From contig JAVSML010018938.1 of the NCBI GenBank assembly GCA_038503035.1, forward strand, positions 1-64,000: a DNA stretch of 64,000 nt. Direction: 5' to 3'. The position numbers were made by a program, and so were the translations under genes. Below the pieces are notes generated by a model. The model was not told where the DNA came from and made no database searches. It saw only the letters and a list, made by a program, of their open reading frames with translations. The first letter of the stretch is position 1; each line of letters starts with the position of its first letter. Source of the stretch: Crocodylus rhombifer. Lineage: Eukaryota; Chordata; Crocodylia; Crocodylidae. This document shows, in pieces, positions 45,626 through 58,172 of the stretch.

Positions 45626-45999
45626 GAGGAGTTCCCATGGTTGTCTTGGCCAGTCAGTGTGTCCAAAGGCTCTTATCCCTCCCTTCTCCTGCTATATAAA
45701 ACTCCCTGTACATTGATAGACCTGTCTCTGCTCAGGAATAACTGTAGGAGGCTTTTCAGGGCACTGTCTTCAAGGGACGTTAATCATCTCTGCCACATAG
45801 CACTGTGACAGCTCGCTGACACCAGTGGAGCTGTATGGGTGTAGCAGAGCTGGTCCTGGGCATTGTGGTAATATAATATTGTACAGCCATTCTCTGGCCC
45901 CTCACTTCTTTAGGCTGAAGTCTGCTAGTTCAGAATATGGATGGTTGTTCTTGAAAAGCATATCTATAGTATAAATTTACCAACCCTAGTAAAAATACC

Positions 46000-46260
46000 C
46001 TGAGACATACCGCATTAGCTAGAGAGTGTGTGGCCTAGCATGTAGGGCCCTGGGTTGGGAATTTTGAGATGTGTACTCTAGTCACAGCTCTGCCAGTAAC
46101 CTACAGTAAGTTACTTCCCCTGCCACCCTTTGGATGTAGAGAAAGCTCTTCAAGGCAGAGTTTGATTTTCTTGATATATGTGCACAGTGTCTGAGTGTGG
46201 CTGGGGGCCTCCAAGCTATAATACAAGTAAATTATTATTCATTGCAATGTACATAAATAA
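46000..46260 (+). repeat. MIR-type core SINE
   Basis: TGGCCTAGCATGTAGGGCCC, AGCTCTGCCAGTAACCTAC, GTAAGTTACTTCCCC and the tail CACAGTGTCTGAGTGTGGCT give the MIR order. Confidence 0.65.
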
Positions 46261-47280
46261 TAAAATTTGGAACTGGTACTTATTTATTTTGTCTCAAGGA
46301 TCATCTGCAAAAGAGAATTCTAGGAAGCCTATTAAATGTACAAGTAATTTATTTATTGGAAAGAGTAGGTGGGCCGCTTAGTGATAATGCAAAATATGTA
46401 CATTATTCATTTAAATTTATCATTGGTAAGAAGAACTGTCATCTTTAAACTTATTCCTAAATAGCAGCTCAAAATGTAGAATTGCTTAGTAATGGGGACT
46501 GTGACAATGTTTTGCTGTATAGTGATTTTGTCTTCAGCTCAACTTTCTTTGAACTTTTTCATTTTCTGCCTCAGAGTTTCCTTGGGCACCTTGTACAGTC
46601 ATCTGCGCCAAAGTGGTTTGGTTTTGTATTCCTTTGGCAAGAGGCTGGGTTCAAAGACCTTGAAAGTTAAAAGCCCAACAATTATCTATTGAAACGCCCA
46701 CTCACATATGGCAAAAAGAATGCCATCCCGAGCACCATGCTGCGTTAAGAACATAAAGTATTTACAGTTCTTCAGCCACCACACAGAACTACACAGCAGA
46801 GGGCCTTGGCTTGGCAACAACTGAAGTATGAATTGAGCAATGCAGAACGTTGTTTTCCCCAAAGCAATAGCTTAGGCTTACTACAGAGCTTTACTGGCAT
46901 AGCTGTGTTGGCCAGGAAGGTGGAAAGATCATGCTGCCCAGCCAACACCACAGCACTGGCAAACGTTTGAATACAGCTATGCCCATAGAAGAGGGCTTCT
47001 GTGGCTGATTTTGGTTGTTTGGGAAGGTGGAGTAACCATTGGAAGAAAGCTGTCTTCTATCATTATATTCTATGAACCACTAGAGAATGCTTTCTCCATA
47101 GCTCCATTGGTAGCAGCAGCCGTATTAACTTAAGGAACATCTTATGGTAAAGTATGAGGTGGAAGTATCTTCTCCTGTGCAGCCACAGAGCTTCTTTTCT
47201 TTTAGCACTACCCTATAGCTTTTGTGTTCTAACACTGCCCCAACTCCTTGTCCAGATGTATATCCAGTAAGTCAATTCCT
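46261..47280. other. No feature recognised
   Basis: No supported coding or repeat signal. Confidence 0.4.
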
Positions 47281-47460
47281 CTGGAGTATGTGCTCCGCAT
47301 ATACGATTGCTAAGCTCCACCACTGCCTCACAAAGGAAACGTCCCTGCAGTCACAGGTGTATCTGCAGAATATGTAGGCACATACGAGGTACTGGAGTTA
47401 GTGAACATGCAATGGCATGGAGATATTTAGCCACTGAATATAGAGCCAGGGTCTAAACAC
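47281..47460 (+). repeat. Inverted duplicate, left copy
   Basis: The reverse complement of 55476-55640 aligns across this stretch: AAAGGAAAC, CTGCAGTCACAGGTGTAT, CAATGGCATGG and TTTAGCCACTGAATATAGAG are shared. It is roughly four-fifths identical by eye. The repeat class is unknown. Confidence 0.75.
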
Positions 47461-48830
47461 TCTCCTCAGTTCCCTGTGGAGTTGTCATCTATAGAACGCA
47501 TTTGTTGGCAGAAAAGATGCAGCAAGGCAGATTCATGACCTCTTCTCTAGTTGTGCTTTGTCCTGTATTTATTCAGGTACTTTCTATCACAGAAATGGCC
47601 CAGTCCTGCAATGTGCTGTGGCATTTCACTATATCAACTTCACTCAGAACCTGCAAGGGATATTGCTTAGTGGAAACATGTCTGCCAATGACAGTATAAG
47701 AAAATAGCCCAGATTCCTGCAAAGCTAAGAACCCGTGGAAACACCAATAAAGAAAGCATTCCTAATCTTGGATAACTAAAGAATTATATACAATGCTGCC
47801 AAGCCAAAGTATCCTAAAATTACAAAAAATTGTGAGATTGCAGCAAATATCCGAAAATTAATTAAACTTGGGATTCTTTTTTTCACCTTGTGGTAACTGA
47901 GCCTGTAGTAGGATCACATTTTTCAGGTTTTTCTCCACAACCCCAAGAGCTAAATGATTACTTTTTTGAAAATATTGCTCAATGCTTTTATGTAATCACT
48001 TGGACTCCACAAGATGGGGCTTTTAGAAATAGATGAAATATCATGAGGTATGTGATAAAATTGCGAGAGCTGGCAACCTGGAATGGAATTTCAATGGCCA
48101 TTTTTGAAAATCTAATATATAAGGTTAATATTTTAAATATGCTAATTTTAAAGGGGCTTCCAGTCTGCTTTCAATGTTATGGAGTCTGACATTGAGGAAG
48201 ACAGGGTGTGATTTTCACAGGAACTTAGTGGTATGGTTGTATACCACCTCCTTGCCCAGACAGAAACCATTGCCAAGAATCAACCTCTACCAGCTTGTCC
48301 CCACTTTTCCCAGTTGCAGACAGGAGCTGTTATTTCAAGGAGCACCCAAGCAACTTAGGAGCACAGGACTACACTTTCAAGGTAACTAAGTGATGTTAGA
48401 TGGCCTTGTTCTGAAAGTCCAAACTGCAATACCTTAACATGACCCTGACTTTCAGAAACTCCCAAATGCCACTGTCTGGAAATCAGGTACTGTCCAGCCT
48501 CAGATTGGATGGTCAAGAGAATCAAAGAGCCCCAAAATCAAGTCAATTTTGAAAATGTATACCAAGCACTACCTTGACTTCCCATGAGACTGATGGTCCC
48601 AACTGATCTCAGCAGGTTGTAAATTGAACACAGATGTCAGAAAGAGAGAAGCTAAAGGGTGTCGGGGGCAGGCGTGCTCATATTGTGCAGACTCTCCGAG
48701 GGAAACTCTTCCACTAGTTAATTCACCTTTTATCCATTTTTTTTAGTGTCTTTCTTCTCCAAGCAAATGATGTGCTTAGGACAGAGCACATACCTAGTCA
48801 TGACCATGCTCTCTCTCTCTTCACCTTGAG
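47461..48830. other. No feature recognised
   Basis: No supported coding or repeat signal. Confidence 0.4.
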
Positions 48831-49888
48831 TGTGGTGACAGGGTGACCAGGGTGACTTCCTCCCAGAAGCTACCTCAACAATCAGTTTCCAGACGCATTT
48901 AATTCTTGACTTTGTGGCAGAAAGCCACCTTGGTTTCTCCCCAAAATCTCTGCCCTGTGACTATGTGATTAGAGGGGCCAGCACAGAGGATTCACACCTC
49001 AGCCTGTCTCTTTAGGTAACCTGAGCTGGCTGCTTTCCTGAGGCGGGGGGGGAAACCTGCTCCCTCCGCCTACGTGACTGGCATCTGTTACCTGGGTAAG
49101 GGGCATCTACCTGGGGAGCTGGAATCTGCCCGGTAACAGGTGATGTATTTCAAATCGGTTGGCCGACAGCCAACTGGGGCTGACTTTCACTGGACCAGGT
49201 GAATGAGGTCACAGGGGCTATATAGGTTGGGGGGGGAGGAGGCTCTCTCTCTTCGGCCATGAGGTGAAGCAGCAGCAAAGCAGGGGAGACAGAGAAGCCT
49301 TACCATCTGGACCTAGCTCTCTCTCTCACCCCAAGACTCCAGAGGGGAAACTGGAGAACTCTGGAAGATGCTTGTGAGTAAGCTACTCGAGATCTGGTTA
49401 GATATCTAGCTGGCAGTAACACAGATGCGTAATCAAAAGGCTACCTCAGCCACACTGTTTGCTCTTTAGGATTTCTAAGATATTGCTCAATCCTGTACCC
49501 TAGTTTACCCTACCCCTTGTAATCAATAAAGTTCTCCTTTTTGACTGGTGTGGGAGACTTATTGAGTACGCCTAAGAGACCCCTTAGGTCTGCGGACTAA
49601 GGGAGACTGTACTTCTTGCCCCTTGACTTGGGGAAGTGCCCCAAGTGCCTGTACTGGGTCGAGTACCCGTCGGACTATTAGGCCTGTGTTTCCTCAAGGA
49701 CACAGGGCGGAGACAGTCCCTTCTCAGGGTGGTGGCGGCAACGTTACCCCCAGACTAGCAAGTGTGCTCCGGGAGAGGGGTCGGCCAAGCATAAGGCGCC
49801 CCTAGGGAGGCATTCGGAGTCTGGAAGGCGGTCGGGCACAGGGAGGTGGGGGGCTCAATGCAGGAGTGCCCCCTTCTGGCCCTCCACA
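48831..49888 (+). mobile_element. Probable solo LTR, about 1058 bp
   Basis: The order is that of a retroviral LTR: TGTGG start, a TATATA box in GGGCTATATAGG (49219-49224), AATAAA at 49525-49530 with a following T/G-rich stretch, then a U5-like GC-rich end at CCACA (49884-49888). The ends TGTGG...CCACA are inverted. No convincing 5-bp target duplication and no internal retroviral coding were seen. Confidence 0.62.
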
Positions 49889-49904
49889 GGCTTCTTTTCA
49901 AATG

Positions 49905-50150
49905 TAAGAACATAAGAAATGGCAGACAGGGTTAGATCAGTGTCTGTGTCCTGTATCTCACAGTGGCAGAATGGATGTTGAGGGGAAGAGTATTTATGTG
50001 GCGCCTGTCCAGAATGATCTGTCCCCTGCCTCTCTCCAGCTTTCAGAGACATAAAAGTCATAATCTGGGGACGATACCTTGATCATGTTTAATTCCCACT
50101 GATGGACCTATCCTTCATGAATTTATCGAATCCTTTTTGGAACCTGGATT
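49905..50150 (-). mobile_element. CR1 LINE 3' fragment
   Basis: TAAGAACATAAGAAATGGCAG, CAGTGTCTGTGTCCTGTATCT, GATGGACCTATCCTTCATGA and CGAATCCTTTTTGGAACC match the usual CR1 3' UTR sequence order. It is a fragment with no open frame. Confidence 0.7.
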
Positions 50151-51084
50151 ACCCACATAGGTACTCACTAGTGCAAACTGCACTGATTTCAACCAAGACT
50201 AAAAACCCATTACACATAGTACCTGACAGGTTGGGCAGAGAGAGGAGACTGCTACACCAGTGTGCAAATAACCCTAAAGGATTTAAGCACCCATTTCCCC
50301 TTGAATTATGGTAGTAGTTGGAGACCTCTCAAGCCCCCCTAAAATCCTTTAGGGGATATTAATTAGTATTAGCCCCCTCCAACTTTGACTGCATTCAAAC
50401 TACTGGAATACATTGTAGCAGTCCACATCTCCTCTCTTTTCTCCCACCTGATCAATCTGCATCAGCTCTAGACATATGTACATGATGCCCTTCCCCCCAC
50501 ACATTTACTAACAGTGTGGAAAGACCAAGAAATGTGTACATCCTTTTCTAGGCTTGCCAAGAAGCACAAATCCCTTTAAGTGTCAATCCAGCTGGAATGC
50601 TACTAGAGCTAACCCAGCCCCCATATGGTTTATTTTCAAACATCCACAGGCAGCTGCTCCTCTGCCTCCCACAAGATAAATACACTCTTGGTTTTGGCTT
50701 ATCAGTCCAAAGGCCACCATTACACAAGAGACCGGAAAGGCTTTGGCTCAGGGCCCTTGAGCTGTGACAATTTAAATTAGTGACATTTAATGGAGAAATG
50801 AGAAAGAATGAGGTTTCAAATATCTCATTGAAAGATACTACAAAAGACTTCCTCTCAAATAGCGATGGCTTGAAAGGTTTGATGGCAGCCATCCAAGAAG
50901 GAGGAGGCAGTGAAGGGCGAAAGCCTCAGCTGAGGTATATTGGAAAAGCTCCATGGATGTCCATGGAGCTTCATTCATTGGCACCACAGAATACATGGCC
51001 ATTAGTTGTTTGGCAGAGAGAGTGACCTGGATCCAGAACCTGTTGAAGACCCTCTGGATCCAGCCACTTCAGTTTAAAGAAAAG
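50151..51084. other. No feature recognised
   Basis: It lies between two CR1 copies. Open frames here are short and unconserved. Confidence 0.4.
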
Positions 51085-51323
51085 GAACACATAGATTTCA
51101 TAGACATTAGGGCTGGAAGGGACCTTGGAAGATCAAGTCCAGCCCCCTGCCCAAAGGGCAGGAAGTCAGCTGGGGTCATAGGATCCCAGGCAAGATAAGC
51201 ATCCAATTTGCTCTTGAAGGTGTTCAGTGTAGGTGCTTGAACCACCTCCGATGGCAGGCTGTTCCAGACCTTGGGGGCTCGTACAGTAAAGAAATTCTTC
51301 CTTATGTCCAGCCTGAAATGGTC

Positions 51324-52871
51324 TCACAGTACTTTATGACCATTTGACCTCGTCATCCCTTGGGGCGCTCTGGTGAACAAACGTTCCCCCAGATCCTGGT
51401 GGTCACCCCTAATAAACTTACAGGTGGCCATCAGATCACCCCTGAGCCTGCGCTTTTCCAAGCTAAAGAGCCCCATGGCTCTCAGCCTGTTGTTGTAAGG
51501 TCTGTTTTCCTGACCTCTGATCATGCGCGTGGATCTTCTCTGAACTCTCTCAAGCTTCTCCACATCCTTTTTGAATTGTGGAGCCCAAAACTGGACGCAG
51601 TACTCCAGCTGCGGCCTCACCAAGGCCAAGTACAAGGGGAGAATGACGTCCCGGGATTTGCTTGAGAAGCATCTATGGATGCAAGCCAGCATTTTGGTCG
51701 CTTTACTAGCTGCAGCATCGCATTGCAGGCTCAAGTTCATCTGTTGATTAATGATGACCCCCAAGTCTCTTTCTTCTGTAGTGCTAGCCAGCGTAGCACT
51801 GCCGAGCCTATAAGGATGCTGCAGGTTTTTCTTCCCAAGGTGGAAAACCTTGAATTTTTCGGTGTTAAACACCATCAGGTTCTCATCTGCCCATTTGCTC
51901 AGCCTGTCCAGGTCAGGCTGGCTCACCCTCCTGTTTTCTGGCGTGGATGCTTTGCCCCAAAGTTTGGTGTCATCGGCGAACTTGGCCAGTCTGCTTCCAA
52001 CTCCGATGTCCATATCATTAATGAAGATGTTGAACAACATGGGCCCAAGGACAGAGCCTTGGGGGATTCCACTGGTCACAGGACACCATGATGAGTGACT
52101 GCCATCAATTACTACCGTCTGGGTCCAACCACAGAGCCAATTTCCCAGCCAGCTGATCATGGTGGAGCCAAGGCCACAATTGGCCATTTTCGCCAAGAGG
52201 TGATCATGGGATACCAGATGGAAGGCTTTTTTGAAGTCAAGATATAGGACATCAATCTCTTCTCCCTCGTCCAGGGAATAGGTCACCTGGTCATAGAAGG
52301 AAATGAGATTGGTCAAGCAAGACCTACCCACAACAAACCCATGCTGGGTATCCCTTAGGATGTTGGCGTCGGCCAGTCCATTAAGGATGGCTTCTTTAAT
52401 AAACTTTTCTAAGATCTTCCCTGGGATAGAAGTCAGGCTGATGGACCTGTAGTTAGCCGGATCCACTCTCCTCCCTTTCTTGAAGATCGGCACCACATTG
52501 GCCTTCTTCCAGTCTTCGGGCACTACACCGGAGTGCCAGGAGTTTTCAAAGATCCGTGCCAGGGGCTGGGCTATGACGCTCGCCAGCTCCTTGAGTACTC
52601 TGGGGCGTAGACTGTCAGGGCCAGCTGACTTGAAGGTATCCAGCTTCTCAAGGTGTTCCTTTACAAGGTCAGCATTAATGGAGGGCAGGGGATCTCCCTC
52701 ACCTGGATCTCCCTGTCTCGTAGCGGGCATGGGCATCCCATGGGACTGATGAAAGACCGATGCAAAGTACCCATTTAATAGGTTGGCTTTTTCCTGGGTG
52801 TCATTTGTCAGTTGCCCCATCTGGTTCAGCAGGGGTCCAATGTTGCCCTTACTTTTCCTCCGGCTCCCCAC
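51324..52871 (-). pseudogene. CR1 reverse transcriptase (515-codon open frame)
   Basis: This frame reverse transcribes LINE RNA at the nick in target DNA in the CR1 family. Seen here: a fingers region with KSAGPDSLRP (81-90), [15 protein letters not shown] (143-157), first catalytic Asp in LYLDFKKAF (near 212), GIPQGSVLGP (268-277), the FADD catalytic motif (298-301), and LERVQRRSTRMIRG in the thumb. The frame ends NGHKVL at a TGA (51324-51326), but in-frame CR1 C-terminal sequence (HFRLDIRKNFF) follows directly, so this is a premature stop. The N-terminal end runs into the endonuclease across frameshifts. Confidence 0.88.
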
Positions 52872-53174
52872 ATATCTGAAAAAGGACTTTTTATTGTCCT
52901 TGATGCTTGAAGCTAGTTGGAATTCAGCTGCAACTTTGGCTTTCCTGGTTTGCTCCCTGCAGGACCGGACCAGTGCAGAATAATCCTCCTTGGAAGTGAA
53001 TCCCGTCCTCCATCCTTTGTAGGTTTTTCTTTATAGCCTTAGGAGGTCTGCTAGGTCCCTGGAGACCAGGGGGGCTGCTGTCCCCTCTTGCTGCCTTTCC
53101 TTTTAGATGGAATAGACTTAGCTTGTGCATTGAGGATCCTCAACCACTCTTCTTGAAGTCCCGTCTCCCTGGGG

Positions 53175-53897
53175 TCATGGTCCCTTAGGGCCTGACCGAC
53201 AAGCCTCCTGAGCTTGTAAAAGTCGGCTTTTGGCGAAGGTGATCAACTTGTGGTCGCTGTCACCCAGCTTCCCATCTATCACTAGGTCGCCGATTAGGTC
53301 GTCCCCCATAGCCAGTACCAGGTCGAGCAGTGCTTTGCCTCTTGTTGGCCCATAGACTTCTTGAGTCAGGTAGAGGTCATCCACGCATGAGAGGAAGCTT
53401 TGCAACCGCTCGGATTTTGCTGAGTGATCCTCCCACAAGATGTCCGGGTAACTGAAGTCACCCATGACAACCATGGTCCTGGAGCATGCAGCCTCAGCCA
53501 GTTCCCAGGCGAACTCCTGGTCAAGCTCAGGACTTTGAGTGGGACATCTGTAGTACACTCCCACTGTTGTGTCCCCTGTGCCGTGCTGCCCACGGATTTT
53601 AACCCAGAGGGTCTCCAGTCATCCACCCTGGTTGCCAATATCAGCTTGCAGGGACATGTAGCTTTCCTTAACATAGAGAGCTATACCCCCGCCCCTTTTA
53701 TCTACACTGTACAGGGTATAGCCATCTATACCTGAGGTCCAGTCATGGGTGGAGTCCCACCAGGTCTCCATTATCCCAATGATGTCATAATTATTTGCAC
53801 TGAGCAGGAGGACAAGCTCCTCCTGCTTATTCCCCAAGCTCCTGGCATTTGCGTACAGGCAGGCAAGTGTCCCCTTAGGGGCTCTTGCCTTGCCCAC
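53175..53897 (-). pseudogene. CR1 apurinic-type endonuclease domain, frameshifted
   Basis: Two frames join across a shift near 53570-53620. The first (53897-53619) has CLYANARSL, then METWWD and GGGIALYVKE. The second (53564-53175) has YYRCPTQ, GDFSYPDILWED and GDSDHKLITF. These are the metal- and phosphate-binding motifs of LINE AP-like endonucleases. The usual Asn after GDF is Ser here, which together with the frameshift implies loss of activity. Confidence 0.85.
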
Positions 53898-54013
53898 AAA
53901 TTGTACCAGGGCTGGGGCAAGTGTGGGCTCCCTTGAGTGCCTTGGCCTGCTGGCTTGGCAAGGGTTGCTCAGCAGGCCAGCAGTGGCACTAGTCCCCCTG
54001 TCCCACAGCGGGC

Positions 54014-54322
54014 TTAGTTTAAAACCCAGTGGAGCAGGTCAGCCAGTCTGGCTGAGAAAAGTCTCCTCCCCAGGGGAGAGAGGTGGAAACCATCTCCTCC
54101 CAGCAGCTTGCTGCCTCTCTCACCAAAGAGCAGACTGTGGTCATGGAAGCCAAAGCCTTCCCGATGACACCAGCACCGCAGTCTTTGGTTGACTACGTGG
54201 ATCCTCCTCTCCCTCCTCAGCCTATAGCCCGAGACTGGGAGGATCGATGAGAATACCACCTGTGCCCCGCCCCCAGACCCTTTAGCCCCGCTCCCAAATC
54301 CCTGTAGTGCCTCATGACTCAT
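54014..54322 (-). pseudogene. CR1 ORF1 C-terminal part (SGNH esterase-like end)
   Basis: The 102-codon frame contains CWCHREGFGFHDHSLLFGE and GDGFHLSPLGRRLFS, the C-terminal block of the esterase-like domain carried by CR1 ORF1. The Asp/His of DGFHLS are in place. The N-terminal half is missing because the element is 5'-truncated near 54325. Confidence 0.7.
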
Positions 54323-54325
54323 TTA

Positions 54326-55475
54326 AAAGTGTCCTTGCCATTCTTTTTTGCAGAAGATGGAAGAAAACAGGGAGCCATAGGAGTCATGGCTGTTTTCTTG
54401 ACTGTCTTTTCTTCCCAAGGGGTAGGAAGAGGGTGAGGAGCAGAAAAGTTTAGGCCATGTTGTGTAGACAGGAGTGTGGCTGGATCCCACTATAGGTACA
54501 GACTGCATGTGTTGGGGTGTCTCTGGCACAGAGCAGACAGAAAAGATAAACATCAAAAGGGAAAGGACAGAAAGATCCTGCCCAAGAAGTGTTGGATAGT
54601 GCATGCATGACCTGGCTGCCAGCACAGTGGATCCATCTGGTCATAATTCCAGTCACCACTTCATGTTCCCTTCATCTGGAAGGATGGGCTGAGAAAGGCA
54701 GCATTTTGCCAGACATGAGTGTGAATGCTGAGGACCTTATTTTCAAGTTTGGATTCATAAATGAGAGCACTCATGGGTGCATTGCATGGAACAGGGCACC
54801 AGAGGTGATTTAAGGTCTGCTTTCCATGGGTGCTCACACCCATATCTCCCTTCTAATGACCTCAGCACCTCTGAAATTTCAGGCCTTCATTCACCAGACA
54901 CCACTGCCAGGGACTGCAGTACTAGCTGGAGTGTCAACATGTGCACTTATTTAGGATCTGAATTCCAAAGTCAGCAGCTGATTTTTGTTATTCATTTTAC
55001 TATTCGTTAAAAATTCTGCGTGCCTGAAAACCCAATTTTCATTAAAAAACAAAACAAACAAAGTAACAAACAAACAAAAAACCGCTGCTGTGACAAATTT
55101 GCCACCCACTGTCCTTGTTGGCCCCTTGCAACATTGCTATCTTCATATCATGTTGGAGTTGTAGCTCTCCATTCTCATCCAGCTTCTACATATCGCAACA
55201 TATCGCAACATTTCTGAGCATGGGCCACTACCCTTCCCAGAACAGGGGAAGTGAACACTAGCCTGTTAATAAAGGACTAAAGCCCTGTTTAAATATACCT
55301 TCCTTGTAAAAGGCACTGGGATCACAAAGGTGGGGGAAAGGCAGTGTTCCTGTATCTGGTAATTGGCCAAGGAATTTCCTGCTCCTTGTGACACAGGGAA
55401 GCATTGGCCCCCTCCATTTATGCAGTGATTGCACCTTGCCACAGACAGCTCCATTTCTGTAAAGCTGAAAGAAAG
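54326..55475. other. No major feature; small tandem repeats
   Basis: ACATATCGCAAC is duplicated near 55188-55209, and an A/C-rich run (AACAAACAAA) lies near 55050-55080. I see no coding. Confidence 0.4.
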
Positions 55476-55640
55476 TGTTTAGACTCTAGCTCTATATTCA
55501 GTGGCTAAAATTTCCATGCCATTGTATGTTTACTACCATCAGTAACTTCGATATAACTACATGTTCTGCAAATACACCTGTGACTGCAGAGATGTTTCCT
55601 TTGAGGCAATAGTGGCACTCAGCAATCATACATGCAGAGC
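55476..55640 (-). repeat. Inverted duplicate, right copy
   Basis: It is the reverse complement of 47281-47460 (shared CTCTATATTCAGTGGCTAAA, CCATGCCATTG, ATACACCTGTGACTGCAG). About 8 kb separates the two. Confidence 0.75.
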
Positions 55641-55854
55641 ACATGGGAATTGGAGCCTGCCCTTGAAGAGAAGTGGGGTGGGCAAAGGCGCAGATGTAGA
55701 AAGTCTCTCTTCCTAGGTTTTTACACTGCCTATGTCACCAAAATCTTGAACTGAACTCAATATTCTATGGGAATCCAATTCATGATCAGGGGACCAATGG
55801 GATAAGCTCACAGTAACATAAGTTGCTAAGGAAACACACTACAGAACTGCTCAG

Positions 55855-56555
55855 TAGGGGTGTACAAAGCAGGCCCTATTCGATTTAGATTCGGCCCAAA
55901 TCAGGGACAGTGATTTGATTCATTGATTCGGATCACTGTCCCAGATTCAATTCGACTGAATCCAGATCTGAAGATTCAACGCCAGTTTGGAGAATCAGTG
56001 ATTCGGCCATAGACACAGCTTTTAATGTTTTTTCTACATACCTTGAGGTAGCAGTGCTGCTCATAAATGCTGTGATGCTGAGGAACATGGAGCATCCCAC
56101 AGGATCACTGGGGGCTCCCCACGTGCTCAGCAGCAAATGAAGAGCTGAACTGGAAGTACTTCCAGTCTACTTCCGGGTCCACTGGGGAGTGTGTGGGGGC
56201 TCCCCCCACATCCCTGAAGCTCAGCAATTAGCCATGGGGGGGACCCCAGGTGCTCCCCCAGACCCAGGAGGCACTAGTCAACCAGCCAGGGGGGCTGCAG
56301 GAAGGGCCCCCCTGCGCACTTCCTGTGGGCAGTGTTTCTGGTCCACTTCTGGGTCTGCTGCCAAGCACGCTGGGCCCCCCACCCCCTGCTCCTGTGGGAT
56401 GCTCCATGTGCCCCAGCATCACAACACTGATGAGCTGCCTGGTACCTAGAGGTATGTAGAAAAATTTGGAGAGATTAAAGGGTCCTTTGATTCAATTTGG
56501 ATTTGGAGATTTGGCCACTGAATCAAATCAGGGACCAAAGCTTCGCACTGCCCTA
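55855..56555. mobile_element. hAT-type foldback element, 701 bp
   Basis: It starts TAGGGGTGTACAAAGC and ends GCTTCGCACTGCCCTA. CTGCTCAG (55847-55854) and ATGCTCAG (56556-56563) are an 8-bp target duplication with one mismatch. Long inner arms are inverted: TTCTACATACCTTGAGGTAG (about 56031) against TACCTAGAGGTATGTAGAAA (about 56444), and GGAGCATCCCACAGG against CCTGTGGGATGCTCC. The GC-rich centre has spurious frames. Confidence 0.78.
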
Positions 56556-56563
56556 ATGCTCAG

Positions 56564-57603
56564 AAACAGACATCTAGAAGGCTTATTTGCATGGGAACTG
56601 GTGCAAAAAGTGGCACAGCTGAACTTTTTTGCTATCTTTGCCTCAAGGTGAAATACATGTCAAAGAGTATAGGCTGGTTATCCCATAGTGTGAACAACCA
56701 GAGGACTTTCATTATGATGCCATCCCTTGAACTTAGTACTGACAACAGTTCTCTTCTGGCATGAAGTGTTTCATGTTGGACTTCAACCCAAATCTTAGTT
56801 AAAAAAAGAAAACTGAAGTAAAACCTGTGTTCTTGTTCTGTGTTACTGAAGTGTGAAAAACAACTCAGTTGGAGTGTCTGAGGATTCCTAGCCTTTCCAG
56901 AGCATCACCCAGAGTGTTCCTAGGAAAAAAATCAGGTACTATTTTGTCATATGAATGAGGGAAAGAGCCAGAGCAATGGCCAATCTGGCTACATGAGGTC
57001 AGGCAGAAGTGATTAGCACAATGACAGAAGTCTGTGTTTCCCAGGGAGACAGGCTTATCCATCCAGGCCAGCTGCTGGTCTGAAAGCACTAAGGTAGGCA
57101 GTGCTGTGCCAGGCAGAGAGAGTGGTAATAGGAAGAACCCCTTAAAAAGAACAAAGAATCAAATCAAAGGACCTAGATTGAGGCAAGTTTGGCATTCAAG
57201 CAAACACAGGGTAGAGGAACTTGAGGAAAGGAAAGCAAGAGCTACTGAAGCAGTCCTCTTCACTGTTAGGAAGGGGATGAAAAAGTCTGACAGAAAGGTA
57301 GCTAAACAAGTAGGGTCATAGGGTGCTCATCCCCACAGGAGAAGCAGTTTGCTTCTGTATCATGCTGTATCATGCTGTGCTGTGCCATAGATCTTCAAAC
57401 TCATATGGCCAAGAAAATGCATCCATTTGAGCAGCTTATATGTTTTGTCCCAATGAAATAACCGTTTCAAGTCAAAAAGGATTATTATGATAAATAATAA
57501 CTATCAGTGGAACACTTCTCTGGGGTTCTTACAACAGACTTGCTGCCTACAATTCGGCAGGGTGCCACTTACTGACTGAAAGAGAAATTGCAATGTGCCT
57601 TTG
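56564..57603. other. No feature recognised
   Basis: No supported repeat or coding signal apart from short open frames. Confidence 0.4.
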
Positions 57604-58172
57604 TTTTAGAACAGGTTTTCAACCTTTTTAGAGTCAAGACACCCAGAAGTAAGTGCTGGTTCTTAGCTCTCACTCAATTTTTGACTATGGAAAAACTACA
57701 ACAATTTGTCTCTTGCAAAGAGCTCAGAAAGACCAGAGCGAGGAAGAATGTTTCTAACACTGTGGGCACGTCCACACATGAAGGCACGTGCACTTGCAGC
57801 AGCTCAAATACAAGTGGTGCAAATTTGAACCAGGGCTTTTTGCCTCAGTGCATGTACCCAGACATTCATTTTAGTGTGGGGCAAATTTTGCCCCAAGTAG
57901 CAAAATAATCCTGCCTGGCTCTTCCCAGATCTGCAGCCAGGGGGAGATAAAGCCCAAGACCAGTACCATGCTGGCCCCAGCAGGATAAAAAGCTGTCCTG
58001 GAAAGCAGCTCATGGCTAATTGCTCTCAAGAGCTTCTGGGGCCCAGCCACTTGGAATCTGGAGACACTACCCCTTGTGGCAGACTGAAGCAGCATCCCAG
58101 ATTCACTCTTTAAAATACCCCAAAATCCATGTCCTTCCAGGATTAGGACAAAAGACCTCCATCTATCTAGAG

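Larger units (their letters stand above)
51085..54325 (-). mobile_element. Long CR1 LINE copy (ORF1 end, endonuclease, reverse transcriptase)
   Basis: The element reads 5' to 3' on the minus strand: end of ORF1 (54322-54014), endonuclease (53897-53175), reverse transcriptase (52871-51324), remaining C-terminus and 3' UTR, ending in the tail AACACATAGATTTCATAGAC near 51086-51105. It is over 3.2 kb, the longest CR1 in the window. Several frameshifts and one premature stop show it is dead. Confidence 0.88.
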
